From: Trachelipus rathkii
Taxonomy: Eukaryota; Arthropoda; Malacostraca; Isopoda; Trachelipodidae
DNA length: 15,000 nucleotides
Assembly (NCBI GenBank): GCA_015478945.1
Contig: JABUQX010103658.1
Location: forward strand, 5,001 to 20,000
Reading direction: 5' to 3'
In this document: positions 1 to 8,948 of the stretch, piece after piece
How positions within the stretch are numbered: the first letter of the stretch is position 1
Layout: each line of letters starts with the position of its first letter
Translations under genes and position numbers: made by a program
Notes under the pieces: model-generated
Seen by the model: only the letters and a program-made list of their open reading frames with translations
The model's database searches: none
Told to the model about the DNA's origin: nothing

Positions 1-963
1 GCTGCGATGTGAATTGCCTATTGGGACAGGCCTTGGGACATGAGCATAAACCAGAAGAGTGGCGCCTGTTTATTGATACCTCTAAACGTAGTCTCAAGGC
101 AGTGCTACTCCATATAGGCAATGTTTTTCCGCCTGCTATTGTAGCATATCCTTCAAATACAAAGGAAACGTGCGAAGTTATGAGTTCTATACTTAACCTA
201 GTTGAGTATACAACATTTAAATGGCACATTTGTGGGGACATAAAGGTCATTGAACTATTAACAGGCATGCAACAAGGATACACAAAATTCTGCTGCTTCC
301 TCTGCGAATGGGAAAACCGCGACAGAAAAAATCACTTTATTCGGAAAAAGTGGCCTCAAAGACATGATTTCAATCCTGGGACCAAAAACATATCACATGA
401 ACCACTTGTGAATCCGCAGTTTGTCTTTCTTCCACCTTTGCACATTAAACTTGGTTTGATAAAATTTTTTGTAAAAGCTCTTGACAAAGAAGATGTGGCA
501 TTCTTGCATCTCAGGAACAAATTCCCAAATTTAAGTGAGGCAAAGATAAAAGAAGGGGGTTTTTATTGGCCCCCAAATTAAAGCAGTCTTCTGAGATGGA
601 GAGTTCGAAAGGAAACTGTCAGAAGGACAAAAAGTAGCCTGGCTTGCATTCAAATCAGTGTGCTCAGGTTTCCTTGGAAAAGAGAAAGCTGAAAACTATG
701 AATATCTTGTACGTCACATGGTGGATTGCTTTCGTGATATAGGTTGCAATATGTCTTTAAAATTACACCTTATGGACTCATATCTGGACTTCTTTTCCCC
801 CAACCTTGGCGCAAATAGTGATAAGCAAAGTGAAAGGTTTCACCAGGACATCTCTATGTTTGAAAAGCGTTTCAGTGGGCGATGGAATGAAAGCATGCTT
901 GCTGAATATTGATGGTCTCTTATCAGGGGCACACCAGCAGATGCCTACAAGAGGAAACGATAA
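1..963 (+). pseudogene. Broken multicopy arthropod protein, possible DDE/RNase-H-fold transposase relative (5' end outside window)
   Basis: The first open segment runs from the window edge to a TAA at 579-581. The protein continues in another frame after the G run at 555-559, meets a TGA at 592-594, reads on to a TGA at 910-912 and resumes to a TAA at 961-963. I recognise the motif order from a protein family found in many copies in arthropod genomes: EEWRLFIDTSKRSLK near residues 16-30, then CGDIKV at 75-80, then TKFCCFLCEWENRDRKNH with a CxxC, then PPLHIKLGL, and in the second segment SLKLHLMDSYLDFF and SERFHQDI. Asp in FID and in GD, each in a beta-strand-like setting, plus a late Glu in ERFHQ would fit an RNase-H-fold DDE nuclease, but that is inference. 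One frameshift and two internal stops make this copy dead. I know no accepted name for the family. Confidence 0.72.
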
Positions 964-1360
964 AAAAAAATCATTTTAATGTGTGTTTGCTATAATAATC
1001 AAGACTCTGTTACAATTTAATGTAACCAATATGTATAAATATGAGGAGTGTCTACAGAAAAAACGGTACGTGATAGAGATATTTGGCTTTCATAAATGTA
1101 ACAAGCACCTTTTGTTTATACCGAATCACATATTTTCATGTAAAGGACAGAAAAATATTTACAATTTATTGTGCAGTGTTATTAAAACCAACGTTATTTT
1201 ACAGGTTATTTATTTTGGCACTAATATAATGCCGACCTACTTTCGTGAGGTCTGAAGCTGGAATCCCTAGTATTATTTATTAAACTCTGTTATTTGTAAT
1301 TATTAGATGGTAATTAGTATTTCTGTTGCTAGCACATGAATATATAAAAATATATGAGCA
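964..1360. other. AT-rich non-coding spacer
   Basis: I see no gene, LTR boundary or RNA signature. A 90-codon open frame at 983-1255 lacks any recognisable motif and has the Ile/Asn/Lys/Phe composition expected of AT-rich DNA. The first bases (965-979, ending TTTTAA) may be the decayed C-terminal codons of the preceding pseudogene. Confidence 0.5.
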
Positions 1361-1380
1361 GACGTGGGACAGCCCACGTC
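1361..1380. repeat. Perfect 8-bp hairpin with 4-nt loop
   Basis: GACGTGGG at 1361-1368 pairs exactly with CCCACGTC at 1373-1380 around the loop ACAG. It sits where composition changes from AT-rich spacer to the GC-richer start of the Ty3/gypsy fragment, so it could mark an element boundary. That role is not demonstrated. Confidence 0.6.
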
Positions 1381-1414
1381 CGTCTCGATCGCTTTCCCTT
1401 GGCTCTCTCCCTGA

Positions 1415-1618
1415 CTTTCCGCTAGTGCTCCAAAAGGTATGACAACACTACCCGGAGTGGGCCTAACAACAGAACTCTGTTGCTACCATGGAAATTTTTT
1501 ATATCGGGCGTATACATGTAAATCATCTGAATGCTCGATGTACACTCTACTTTACCCCACCGGAGGGGATAGGACTTCATCGCAACCTGCCTCCACTTCC
1601 CAGACGGGAAACGCCTAG
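1415..1618 (+). pseudogene. Gag C-terminal zinc-finger-like segment of copy A
   Basis: An open stretch lies between a TGA at 1412-1414 and a TAG at 1616-1618. Its translation carries C-C-Y-H-x2-F-x3-A-x2-C-x4-C: Cys codons at 1478, 1481, 1517 and 1532 and His at 1487. It then has a Ser/Thr/Gln-rich stretch ending TGNA. In many arthropod Ty3/gypsy elements a CxYHxxFGxxAxxCxxPC segment of this kind lies just before the protease, and the protease does follow here. Such segments are nucleic-acid-binding in Gag. The canonical Gly after Phe is Leu in this copy. No capsid part can be recognised upstream, and copy B lacks the segment altogether. Confidence 0.5.
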
Positions 1619-1693
1619 AAAGACCACTTTTACAACAACAATCAAGCGGTCGGATATCCATGTTGAGAGGTAAAGTGTATTATTTAATAACGA

Positions 1694-2394
<701 letters not shown>

Positions 2395-2404
2395 TAAAAT
2401 AACT

Positions 2405-2862
2405 ATAATTGATTCTGAGGTTGGTTCGTGTGAAAAAGTGGAATATACAATGAGTAGGACTTGTTAGTTGCCAACTGTCGCTTTTATAAGCTCAGAAATT
2501 GAGAGTGGCACTTGTGCCACAGCTGCTAAAGTCGATCTAACGACAGATGGTACTACTACGAGTATTGCGCCTAACATGAAGCTTTATAAGGCATTTAATA
2601 GTATCCATAAAAGAGAATATGTTATAGATACAGGTTCGGAACGCTATATTTATGCCGCCAATGATAATGACAGATGAAAAACCCTGATTGGGTACATTTT
2701 AATGGCAAATAATACCATAATAAATATATATGACATTAAAAAGATAAATTTAGATATAGGTTTAAATAAAGTTTTAAAAGTAAAGTTTATGTGGCTGATT
2801 TAAAGTTAAATATTTCAGGATTACCATTTTTAAAACGATATGTTTTTGGTAAAAATTTTGAA
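2405..2862 (+). pseudogene. pol: Retropepsin-like aspartic protease, copy A
   Basis: The translated segment includes MKLYKAFNSIHKREY followed by VIDTGSE, the catalytic D-T-G triad of retropepsins (codons 2627-2635), and then YAANDNDR. A TAG lies at 2465-2467, upstream of the protease core, and a TGA at 2675-2677 splits the core. Downstream it reads GYILMANNTIINIYDIK, matching the post-active-site strands of Ty3/gypsy proteases. A one-base loss near 2776-2790 relative to copy B shifts the frame at the KFYVADLK part. In a live element this enzyme would cut the Gag-Pol polyprotein as a dimer. The ILG-type second motif is not evident. Confidence 0.75.
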
Positions 2863-3230
2863 AAAGACATTAATAGACCCTGCCACATATAATACTGTAA
2901 AGTTAAATCAAGACCACTTCGTAAATCATTTGCATGTGCGCGTACTTTCTAGAGACAATCTGTCCCATACCAATTCTCCTCCCTCTTTGCCTATTAGTCC
3001 TCTATTCCCATTAAATTATGTCATTTATGCATATAAAAATTTATTTTTAAACCCATATATAAAAGAAAATAATTATATTGAAGTAAAACAGCAAAACCGC
3101 TGGGTGGAGATATTCGAAAAATACGGGGAGAGAAAGAGGAGTTAAAGTGACTGAAGCAGTGGTTGAAGCTGAAAGTAACGCTAAGAGGAATTTGTACAAA
3201 GAATCTAGTTTCTCCCGGAGAAAATTTTAA
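2863..3230 (+). pseudogene. Protease-to-RT linker of polyprotein, copy A
   Basis: The open frame ending at TAA 3143-3145 covers DPATYNTVKLNQDHFVNHLH, then a Pro/Ser-rich stretch, then YKNLFLNPYIKEN and RWVEIFEKYGE. Copy B has the same order: NNAVKLNQGHLVNHLHVH, a Pro-rich patch, HKNLFLNPYIKENH and RWAEIFEKY. The conserved blocks are separated by stops and frameshifts in both copies. The segment corresponds to the low-conservation connection between protease and RT in Ty3/gypsy polyproteins. No enzymatic motif is visible. Confidence 0.55.
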
Positions 3231-3545
3231 GAGAGCTGGCTCGTACCTTCTCCTACAGAGCCAATATTAGGGAGAGCCCATTCGGTTACCTCCACGAAAG
3301 ATCCCCCACAAGTTATATGAGCAAACAAAGGCGGAATTAAATCAGTTAGTTGCCACGGGAGTATTAAAGTGCACAGACGCTACAGGGACGTTTCCGCTCT
3401 CTGTGTTAGAAAAGGATAATGGACAGGTAAGACTTCAGGAAGTTGAATAAACTCGCCGAAGTAGATGTATTTGGGCTACCAAACATACACGATGCCCTGT
3501 TTTCAGTAAATGGATGTAAGTATTACTCAAAGCTTGCCAAGACTG
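3231..3545 (+). pseudogene. pol: Reverse transcriptase N-terminal fragment, copy A
   Basis: Reads PPRKIPHKLYEQTKAELNQL, then LVATGV, FPLSVLEKDNGQVR, LPNIHDALFSVNGCKYYSKL. These match the fingers part of the Ty3/gypsy RT seen in copy B. A deletion of several bases near 3428-3440 removes much of the TDFRQLNK motif. Similarity ends at SKL near 3537, so the catalytic Asp of motif A and everything beyond (YxDD box, RNase H, integrase) are missing. This is a truncation remnant and cannot encode a polymerase. Confidence 0.75.
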
Positions 3546-3875
3546 AATTTGAAAAAATATTATTAATAAAACTTATATAAAGTGTCTTTTAGTGCGATGA
3601 ATAAACAATTTTCTAAATCAACATGAAGTAGCTTTTCTTTTATATTTAAAAACAATAATTTGTATATAAAAAAGTCGTTGATTTAGAACAAAAAGCCGCC
3701 AGAATAGGGCATTCTAAAAAAAAGAAGAGCTTTAATAGAAATTTATAGAGATTCTTTAATATTAGAGAAGTAATGTAATAAAAATTTGAAAACAAGATGA
3801 AAAATTTTTTTTAAGTATTTTGCATGCATATTATATATTTTTAAATAGACCAGTAAAAATAAAACAATACATATT
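3546..3875. other. AT-rich non-coding spacer
   Basis: No coding frame, LTR or RNA gene is recognised. The only structure I find is the inverted repeat listed separately at 3611-3688. The stretch begins exactly where copy A of the retrotransposon breaks off. Confidence 0.5.
3611..3688. repeat. Inverted repeat, 12-bp perfect arms, 54-nt spacer
   Basis: TTCTAAATCAAC at 3611-3622 is the exact reverse complement of GTTGATTTAGAA at 3677-3688. The spacer is AT-rich and carries no gene. It could be the ends of a tiny degenerate insertion or a foldback, but I see no flanking duplication, so it is recorded only as a repeat. Confidence 0.6.
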
Positions 3876-4112
3876 AAAGAGGAATATTTTGAATTCTATG
3901 TAAACGATATGCCAAAAAACGGACTCGTTAAACTCAAACACAGGCAACCGTTATGTGGGTTTGCCGAGAGAGTAGGACAATCTGAAGGTAAACAAACTGG
4001 TTTAGATGAGTTCAATACAACACTTTATAATGTAAAATCTAATTATCTTAAGGAGCATGAAAATTTCTTTCCTCCTTATTCCAACTTGCCTTTCTTCATA
4101 GTCTATCTCTAA
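3876..4112 (+). CDS. Unrecognised short ORF (uncertain)
   Basis: An open frame follows a TAG near 3849-3851. The clearest part begins around the Lys-Glu-Glu codons at 3876, has its first ATG at 3909 and ends at a TAA at 4110-4112. The middle (about 3909-4010) is less AT-rich than its surroundings and reads like normal protein (MPKNGLVKLKHRQPLCGFAE). The C-terminal part after about 4015 looks like translated AT-rich DNA. A GT at about 3987 (GAAGGTAAAC) could be a splice donor, which would make this an exon remnant. I recognise no family, and chance is a live alternative. Confidence 0.2.
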   Translation, partial: KEEYFEFYVNDMPKNGLVKLKHRQPLCGFAERVGQSEGKQTGLDEFNTTLYNVKSNYLKEHENFFPPYSNLPFFIVYL

Positions 4113-4269
4113 TATATTTAGACTTATAAAGGTTAAAAATAAAGAAACGTGCATTAATACGAAATTCAAACAAAAACGAACGAAAAAGAAAAAGAACGGA
4201 ACCCATAGAAAAATCACAGAAGGTTCGTTCAACCTAAGACGTACACATTGGGTACTTTAGGTCTAATAC

Positions 4270-4700
4270 CGTCTTTTTTCAGACCATGTCTCACCGTGAT
4301 CTATACATTAACAAGTAAAACATATGCCTCATGTAAAGACCCTAAGCGCACTCAAGACTTAGTCCTTTCACATCCACCAACGATTTAATTGCACCAGCCA
4401 CCTTCCTGCCATTCCCAACTTTCCTACTAAACCCAGCATCATTCGATCCCTTTTCAATCACAACAATATGTCCTAAATATTTAGACGACTCTTGTTCCAG
4501 CTGCTTACCATCTAAAATAACTTCAACACTCTGAGGACTATCCTCCGTCATCAGCCATGAACTTACTCCTTAACAACGCTTACGTTTGCTTTCCAAACCC
4601 CCATCCATTTACACAACAGCTTTGCCCAACTCTCTACCATCCTCTCAACTTCCTCTTCAGATTTCCCCACAAACCAAATCACCCAGAATATAATAGGTAG
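4270..4700 (-). pseudogene. LINE copy 1: RT thumb/post-RT segment
   Basis: The open frame 4551-4342 reads SVEVILDGKQLEQESSKYLG, then GNGRKVAGAIKSLV and GLSLECA. These match the KYLG-type segment after the RT palm of LINEs, followed in live relatives by a Leu-rich stretch ending in YGSETW. Decayed equivalents (LMYRSR) lie near 4300. Just upstream, KSEEEVERMVESWAKLL marks the helix after the catalytic YADD box. That box should sit at about 4678-4695 but reads LYSG followed by a stop, so the catalytic Asp pair is lost. Confidence 0.7.
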
Positions 4701-5430
4701 GCGTCACCCTCCCTTTCTTTCATTCTCTCATCATTCTAGCCATCTCCTGCCTACCGTACCCACCTCTAATGCTTTCATAGCCGCCATCCATATACAAATT
4801 GAATAACAGGGAGACCATAACACATCCCTGCCTTACACGCTATTAATATTAAAACAATCACACTCGAAACCATTTATGCTTACACACTCTTCACTATCGA
4901 TATACATGATTTCATTCCATTTCAGCAGCTACCTGCCAACATCCATAATCACTAGACCTGCCATATGAGCTTCCCTATTAATAATCCTATCGTACGCCTG
5001 TGGCAAATCCATGAAAACCTAAATACAATTTATTCTCTTCTTCTCATTATCTCAATCATTTGTTCTCAATGTAAAGATCTGATCCACATATCCTCACCAC
5101 TCCTAAACGCCCTTGGTTCTTCACACAATCAGTTCCTATTCATTCACTCGTCGCAACTCTTTCTACCAAACATACAAGCATATGTCCCTTCCTACAACAC
5201 TGCAATAAAGCTTCTCAATTCCCATAATTCCATACAGTTCCCCTTATCTCCCTTACCCTTATATTAAGGGTACTATTACCGCTCTCCTACCAATCCTAGC
5301 GGAACTATACCTCCATATAAAATGCATTTGTACATCAATTTCAAATCGTGCTAATCTATCCATTGCATCTCGCCTCCGTTCTGATCATTTTTAACCAGTA
5401 TTTTCATCTATACCTGCAGATTACCATTCT
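4700..5430 (-). pseudogene. LINE copy 1: reverse transcriptase palm
   Basis: Minus-strand translations scattered over frames give, in order: AGIDEN and a NGGEAMDRLARF-like piece (about 5425-5345), RRAVIVPLI (about 5280), VDQIFTLRT (5090-5068), FMDLPQAYDRI with the motif A Asp (5020-4981), and the QGCVM-like CVM/FNLYMDG block (about 4850-4790). These are the standard LINE RT landmarks. In live elements the enzyme primes cDNA from nicked target DNA. Several frame changes separate the landmarks, so no continuous RT can be made. Confidence 0.7.
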
Positions 5431-5689
5431 TCACTTTCTCACTACTCTACCCATAAGTCTCCTCTTACTAATGAACCATCATCGCACAAAATTTTTTTCC
5501 TTCTTGGCACACCATCAAAGCCCACAGCACATTACACCCACCAACCTCCTCATGTACTTTAACTGCAAATGGTTACTACTTTAGGCAGATTTCAAAAGTG
5601 TTCTGTCACCTTGGCCCCTCACGATCTATTTTCATCAGTTACGACAAGCACCATCGCATGAGTTCATGGTTTATTACTAGACAGATTCC

Positions 5690-5960
5690 CCTTATTCTAC
5701 ATTCTTAACCTTTCGCGCTTCTTCCAGAAGAGCTTCTATTTCTGGCAAAGTCCCCCATTCATCCTCCTTCCCAACCGTTCATTTAACTCATTTTTTCTCT
5801 ACGTATGCACCTTTAGTATTTTCTTTTTCCTCCTTATAGAATTCCAAACATCTTCTTTTGAAACTTCATCACTAAGCCTTTTTAGTACATTCAACCACTC
5901 TTCTTTTTTTACTTTTTAGGACGTTCACAATCACCTCTTCATTACAACCACAAGCACTGT
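5690..5960 (-). pseudogene. LINE copy 1: basic linker between endonuclease and RT
   Basis: On the minus strand this reads EEVIVNVLKSKKEEWLNVLK, then DVWNSIRRKKKILK, NELNERLGRRMNGG and a KLFWKK-like stretch. LINE proteins of this type have a Lys/Arg-rich helical region with WN-E and KLFWKE blocks between endonuclease and RT, and position and content fit. The same region is recognisable in copy 2 at about 12440-12720. Stops interrupt it. Confidence 0.6.
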
Positions 5961-6159
5961 TAACATTCTTACTTCTTAATTTTATACTCAAAGCATGCTT
6001 CCTTTGCCTGCTAAATCTTAAGCTTCTATCATATGCTTCCCAGATTTACATTACCAGTTTCATTTGTACAATTCAACAGATTTACTTGTGAGCGCTTCTT
6101 AGAATAACTTATCCTTATTACCTTGAACACTTAACTTCTCACTCTTATTTCTAACCCAC

Positions 6160-6977
6160 ATCCCTCATTATTTCTTTCCTCTCATCCAAGCCCCCCACTA
6201 ACTTGTTTTTACATAAAACAACATATGATCCGATAACCGCATTCCTAATACCCCGACTCACTGATTTCACATCCACACAAATCAATCATAACTTTTCACT
6301 TACGATTTCACCGCTGTACCTACACACAACCAACTCTCTAGCCATATTTATGGATACTCTTGTGTTTTAAAGAAAGTATTACTTACACATATACCTCTCT
6401 CCTCACACAAATCAATCACCTCCCCACGAGAAATCAATGCACCTTCCTACCACCCTCATTTTCTTCCGACATACATCTAAAAAACCTGTTGTAGCATCCT
6501 TTATTTGATCACCTATCCAACCATTTAAGGTCACCCCAACACAAACAATCTGAAACTCCTACTACACCTAATCCAAACATTATTCCGTATTAATCCCAAA
6601 AAATCGTACTACTCTTCAACATTTCCCTCAATTGGATCATACGTCACAACCACACAATAAAAACCATTAGACCTTATTCAACTTAAATTTACCATTAGAA
6701 TTCTGTACTACACACATCATAAAGTCTACCAAATCTCTGTACCACAGGTCACTCAATTAAAAAATTTCAACTCCTTCTCTTCCCTTCTCATTCCTTTCCT
6801 ACCGCATCAGCACACACATTTCACCCACAAACCACACACTACACATTTTTCACCGTTTAATTTCATCATTTGTTTCAGTCACAGCGAGCAAATCAAATTT
6901 ACCCATTATAGATACAAAATCCCATACACCTTTCTCCTCTTCTCCTCAACACTTATTCCTCTGAACTTCCATGTACC
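6160..6977 (-). pseudogene. LINE copy 1: AP-type endonuclease domain
   Basis: The domain opens at 6977-6935 with GTWKFRGISVEEKR, the W-N-V-R-G strand of AP endonucleases with Asn changed to Lys and Val to Phe. Then follow FDLLAVTET (the LxETK Glu motif, about 6910-6880), VVTYDPIEGNVEE (the SVYAP region, about 6645-6605), a disrupted GDLN motif (about 6545-6520, with single-base insertions on both sides), NTFFKHK-like codons (6383-6348), and an SMIDLV and SDHH-like end near 6300-6220. In live elements this domain nicks the target DNA. Confidence 0.7.
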
Positions 6978-7378
6978 CTACGCAGTTCATAAATTCTTTC
7001 GCCGAAAGATAGAAGGGCGTTTACGGTGATCACGACCATCTCTGAGGCTCCGCCAACTTAGTATTCTGGGCAAAAGATAGTGGTTTAGTGGCAGCCAACA
7101 CCCCAAACTCGCACCATCCTCTACGCTCGCTACTACTACACGCAGGACACATACGAACCACCTCTTTTTGTGGGCAATTCTTTCTCCCAACATAGGAAAT
7201 AAGTAGCTAGTGCATTGACTGTAAGATCGTTGTCTACGAAGAGGGATGTTTAACCAGGTAACGTATCGTTGCATCTTAATACTGTAGATACAATGGAGGT
7301 CAGTAAGATGTGCCTGGAGATGTGTGTAACACGATGACGGGACAAAATAAGAAAGGTGAACACGCACTTAAAATGGGC
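6978..7378 (-). pseudogene. LINE copy 1: 5' open segment in phase with the endonuclease
   Basis: A 126-codon open frame (7367-6987) ends with TGA at 6989-6987. The same phase then reads Thr-Ala, TAG (6980-6978) and enters GTWKFRG, the start of the endonuclease. The stretch is clearly less AT-rich than the rest of the locus. It could be 5' untranslated DNA that happens to be open, or an N-terminal extension or ORF1 tail. No domain is recognised (Arg/Ser-rich, no coiled coil or CCHC). Confidence 0.45.
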
Positions 7379-7440
7379 TAGGTAATTCATCGCTTTCGAG
7401 TATGAGCGTATTATCTCCCTTCCTCTCTTTTTATTGGATA

Positions 7441-7579
7441 CTGATAATGATCAGATAAATAAATGATAATGATAATGATAATGATAATGATTAAATTAAA
7501 AAAAATTTGTTATAATGAAATGAGTAAATAATAATTATAATAATTATATAATCTATAATAATCAATCAATAATAATAAT

Positions 7580-7613
<34 letters not shown>

Positions 7614-7855
7614 AATAAAAAATTAATAAATTAAATTAATTAAATAAATAATAATAATATAATGATATAATAATAAAAACAAATAATAATAACAAATCAA
7701 TAATATATTAATAATAATAATACTAAATAATGATAATAATAATAATAATACCATAATAATAATAGATAATAATACCATAATAAATAATAATAATGCAAAG
7801 ACCATAATAATAATCAATATAATTAATAATAATCAATACATAATAATTTAATAAT
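7441..7855. repeat. Degenerate TAA/AAT array of copy B
   Basis: Imperfect TAA, AAT and GAT-AAT units (for example TGATAATGATAATGATAATG near 7465) with many interruptions. It lies at the same place relative to the Asn-rich and protease segments as the array of copy A, but is eroded and has no long pure run. Its left end meets the 5' side of LINE copy 1, so all Gag sequence expected upstream is missing. Confidence 0.85.
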
Positions 7856-8110
7856 GAAATAAATGATACTGCTAAGAAAGATTTTAAAAATAAAAATTTA
7901 TTAAATGTTAATTGTAATGATCATTCTATTGCAGATTACTGACAGAGTTAGACCTGAGAGTACTTACAACTCGGTAAGTGATACGTGAAATATTGCAAGA
8001 CAATTGCAAATGATAGCAGCCATCGCCAAAGTTTTTAAAAATAATACAGTAAATTCTAATAATCAGATTGCTTATAAATAGCATTGCATGCGGATTTATT
8101 TATTTTAATT
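7850..8110 (+). pseudogene. Asn-rich pre-protease segment, copy B
   Basis: In the phase of the AAT units it reads NNEINDTAKKDFKNKNLLNV and ends at a TGA (7948-7950). A later block, MIAAIAKVFKNNTVNSNN (about 8010-8063), is in a different phase. Both blocks have counterparts in copy A (1942-2394). The 60 or so bases between them differ strongly from copy A (the CTGACAGAGTTAGACCTGAG patch near 7948), which looks like a local replacement or insertion. Function unknown; composition suggests a flexible, disordered stretch. Confidence 0.5.
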
Positions 8111-8151
8111 AAGAAAATTTCAATAATTCTGAGGTTGGTCCAATTGAGAAA

Positions 8152-8712
8152 GTGAAATGTGTAGATAGTATAGTCCGTGAGTTGCCAACTGTTGCCTTTT
8201 TAAGCTCAGAAAATAAGCGGTGTCCTTGTGCCAAAGCAGATAAGGCCGACAAAGCAACAGATGGCAAAGTAACGGGCCCTGCTCTCTCCATGAAGCTTTA
8301 TAAGGCATTTAATAGTATAGATAAACGAGAATATGTCGTAGATTCTGGGTCGGAGGTCGATCTTTATGCCACCAATGCTAATGACAGGTGTAAAACCTCG
8401 ATAGGCTACATTTTAGCAGCCAATGATTCAAAAATAAACATTTATGACATTAAAGATGTAAATTTAAATATAGCTTTAAGTAAAGTTTTTACAAGTAAAT
8501 TTTATGTGGCTGATTTAAAAATAAATATTTTAGAATTACCATTTCTTAAATGTTATGGTATTGGTATAAATTTTGAAAAAGACATATTGATCGATCCTAT
8601 AAAAAATAATGCTGTAAAGTTAAATCAAGGCCACCTCGTAAACCATCTACATGTTCATGCTTTTTTCCGAGACAATCTGTCTCCAACTAAACCTCTTCCA
8701 TCTCCCTATTAG
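8152..8712 (+). pseudogene. pol: Retropepsin-like aspartic protease with C-terminal linker, copy B
   Basis: This 186-residue open segment is the best-preserved protease here. ELPTVAFLSSE lies at residues 10-20, MKLYKAFNSIDKREY at 47-61 and the catalytic triad DSG at 64-66, followed by SEVDLYATNANDR. Next come GYILAANDSKINIYDIKDV and a FYVADLKINILELPFLK block, where Ty3/gypsy proteases usually have an ILG-x-DFL motif, here degenerate. The last 50 residues are the linker toward RT, ending in a Pro/Ser-rich patch. In a live element it would mature the Gag-Pol polyprotein. The ATG at 8152 is internal to a polyprotein, not a true start. The segment itself is open, but the polyprotein is broken on both sides. 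Confidence 0.8.
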
Positions 8713-8948
8713 ACCGATCTTTACCTTAAATTATATCATTTATGCCCACAAAAATTTATTTTTAAATCCTTATATAAAAGAAAATCATAACATGAAAGCA
8801 AAATAACAAAAACGCTGGGCGGAGATATTCGAGAAATATATAGAGAGAGAAGGAGAAGGAAGGCTGAATGAAGCCGAAGGTAACAAAGAGAGGAATTTGA
8901 ACAAAGAGTCTGGTATTCTTCCTGAGAGAATTTTAAAAGAGATGGCCA
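8713..8948 (+). pseudogene. Protease-to-RT linker, copy B
   Basis: Broken frames read HKNLFLNPYIKEN, then RWAEIFEKYIEREGEG and ERILKEM, the same blocks as copy A at 3020-3240. A TAG at 8710-8712 and a TAA near 8802 interrupt it. Composition is charged and helical-looking before RT begins. No known domain. Confidence 0.55.

Larger units (their letters stand above)
4225..7378 (-). mobile_element. Non-LTR retrotransposon (LINE) copy 1, lacking its 3' end
   Basis: On the minus strand the order is: a 5' open stretch (7367-6987), an AP-type endonuclease (from about 6976), a basic linker (about 5960-5690), reverse transcriptase (about 5430-4620) and a post-RT segment that fades at about 4225. This is the usual order of a single-ORF endonuclease-RT LINE. 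The motifs resemble a LINE family common in decapod genomes; I cannot fix its clade (RTE-like or other). Stops and frameshifts are frequent. The C-terminal and 3' untranslated parts that copy 2 keeps (10420-10990) are absent here. That is unusual, because LINE copies normally lose the 5' end. Confidence 0.78.

Noticed and set aside
983..1255. 90-codon open frame on the plus strand
   Set aside because: Non-ATG start, AT-driven composition, no motif and no counterpart elsewhere in the window.
1422..1661. Minus-strand 79-codon open frame
   Set aside because: Antisense to the Gag zinc-finger-like segment, with no recognisable content. The plus-strand frame 1488-1673 overlaps the same segment in the wrong phase.
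4002..4232. Hydrophobic minus-strand open frame resembling a membrane protein
   Set aside because: Its Phe/Ile/Leu richness comes from reading A-rich DNA in reverse. It overlaps the spacer and the decayed LINE edge and has no family match that I recognise.
4965..5584. Plus-strand open frames (4965-5267 and 5348-5584)
   Set aside because: Antisense shadows of LINE copy 1 RT. The minus strand carries the RT landmarks here.
7623..7817. Ile/Leu-rich minus-strand open frame
   Set aside because: Translation of the degenerate TAA array.
8109..8308. Two overlapping minus-strand open frames
   Set aside because: Antisense to the protease of copy B, which has the DSG motif and a homologous second copy.
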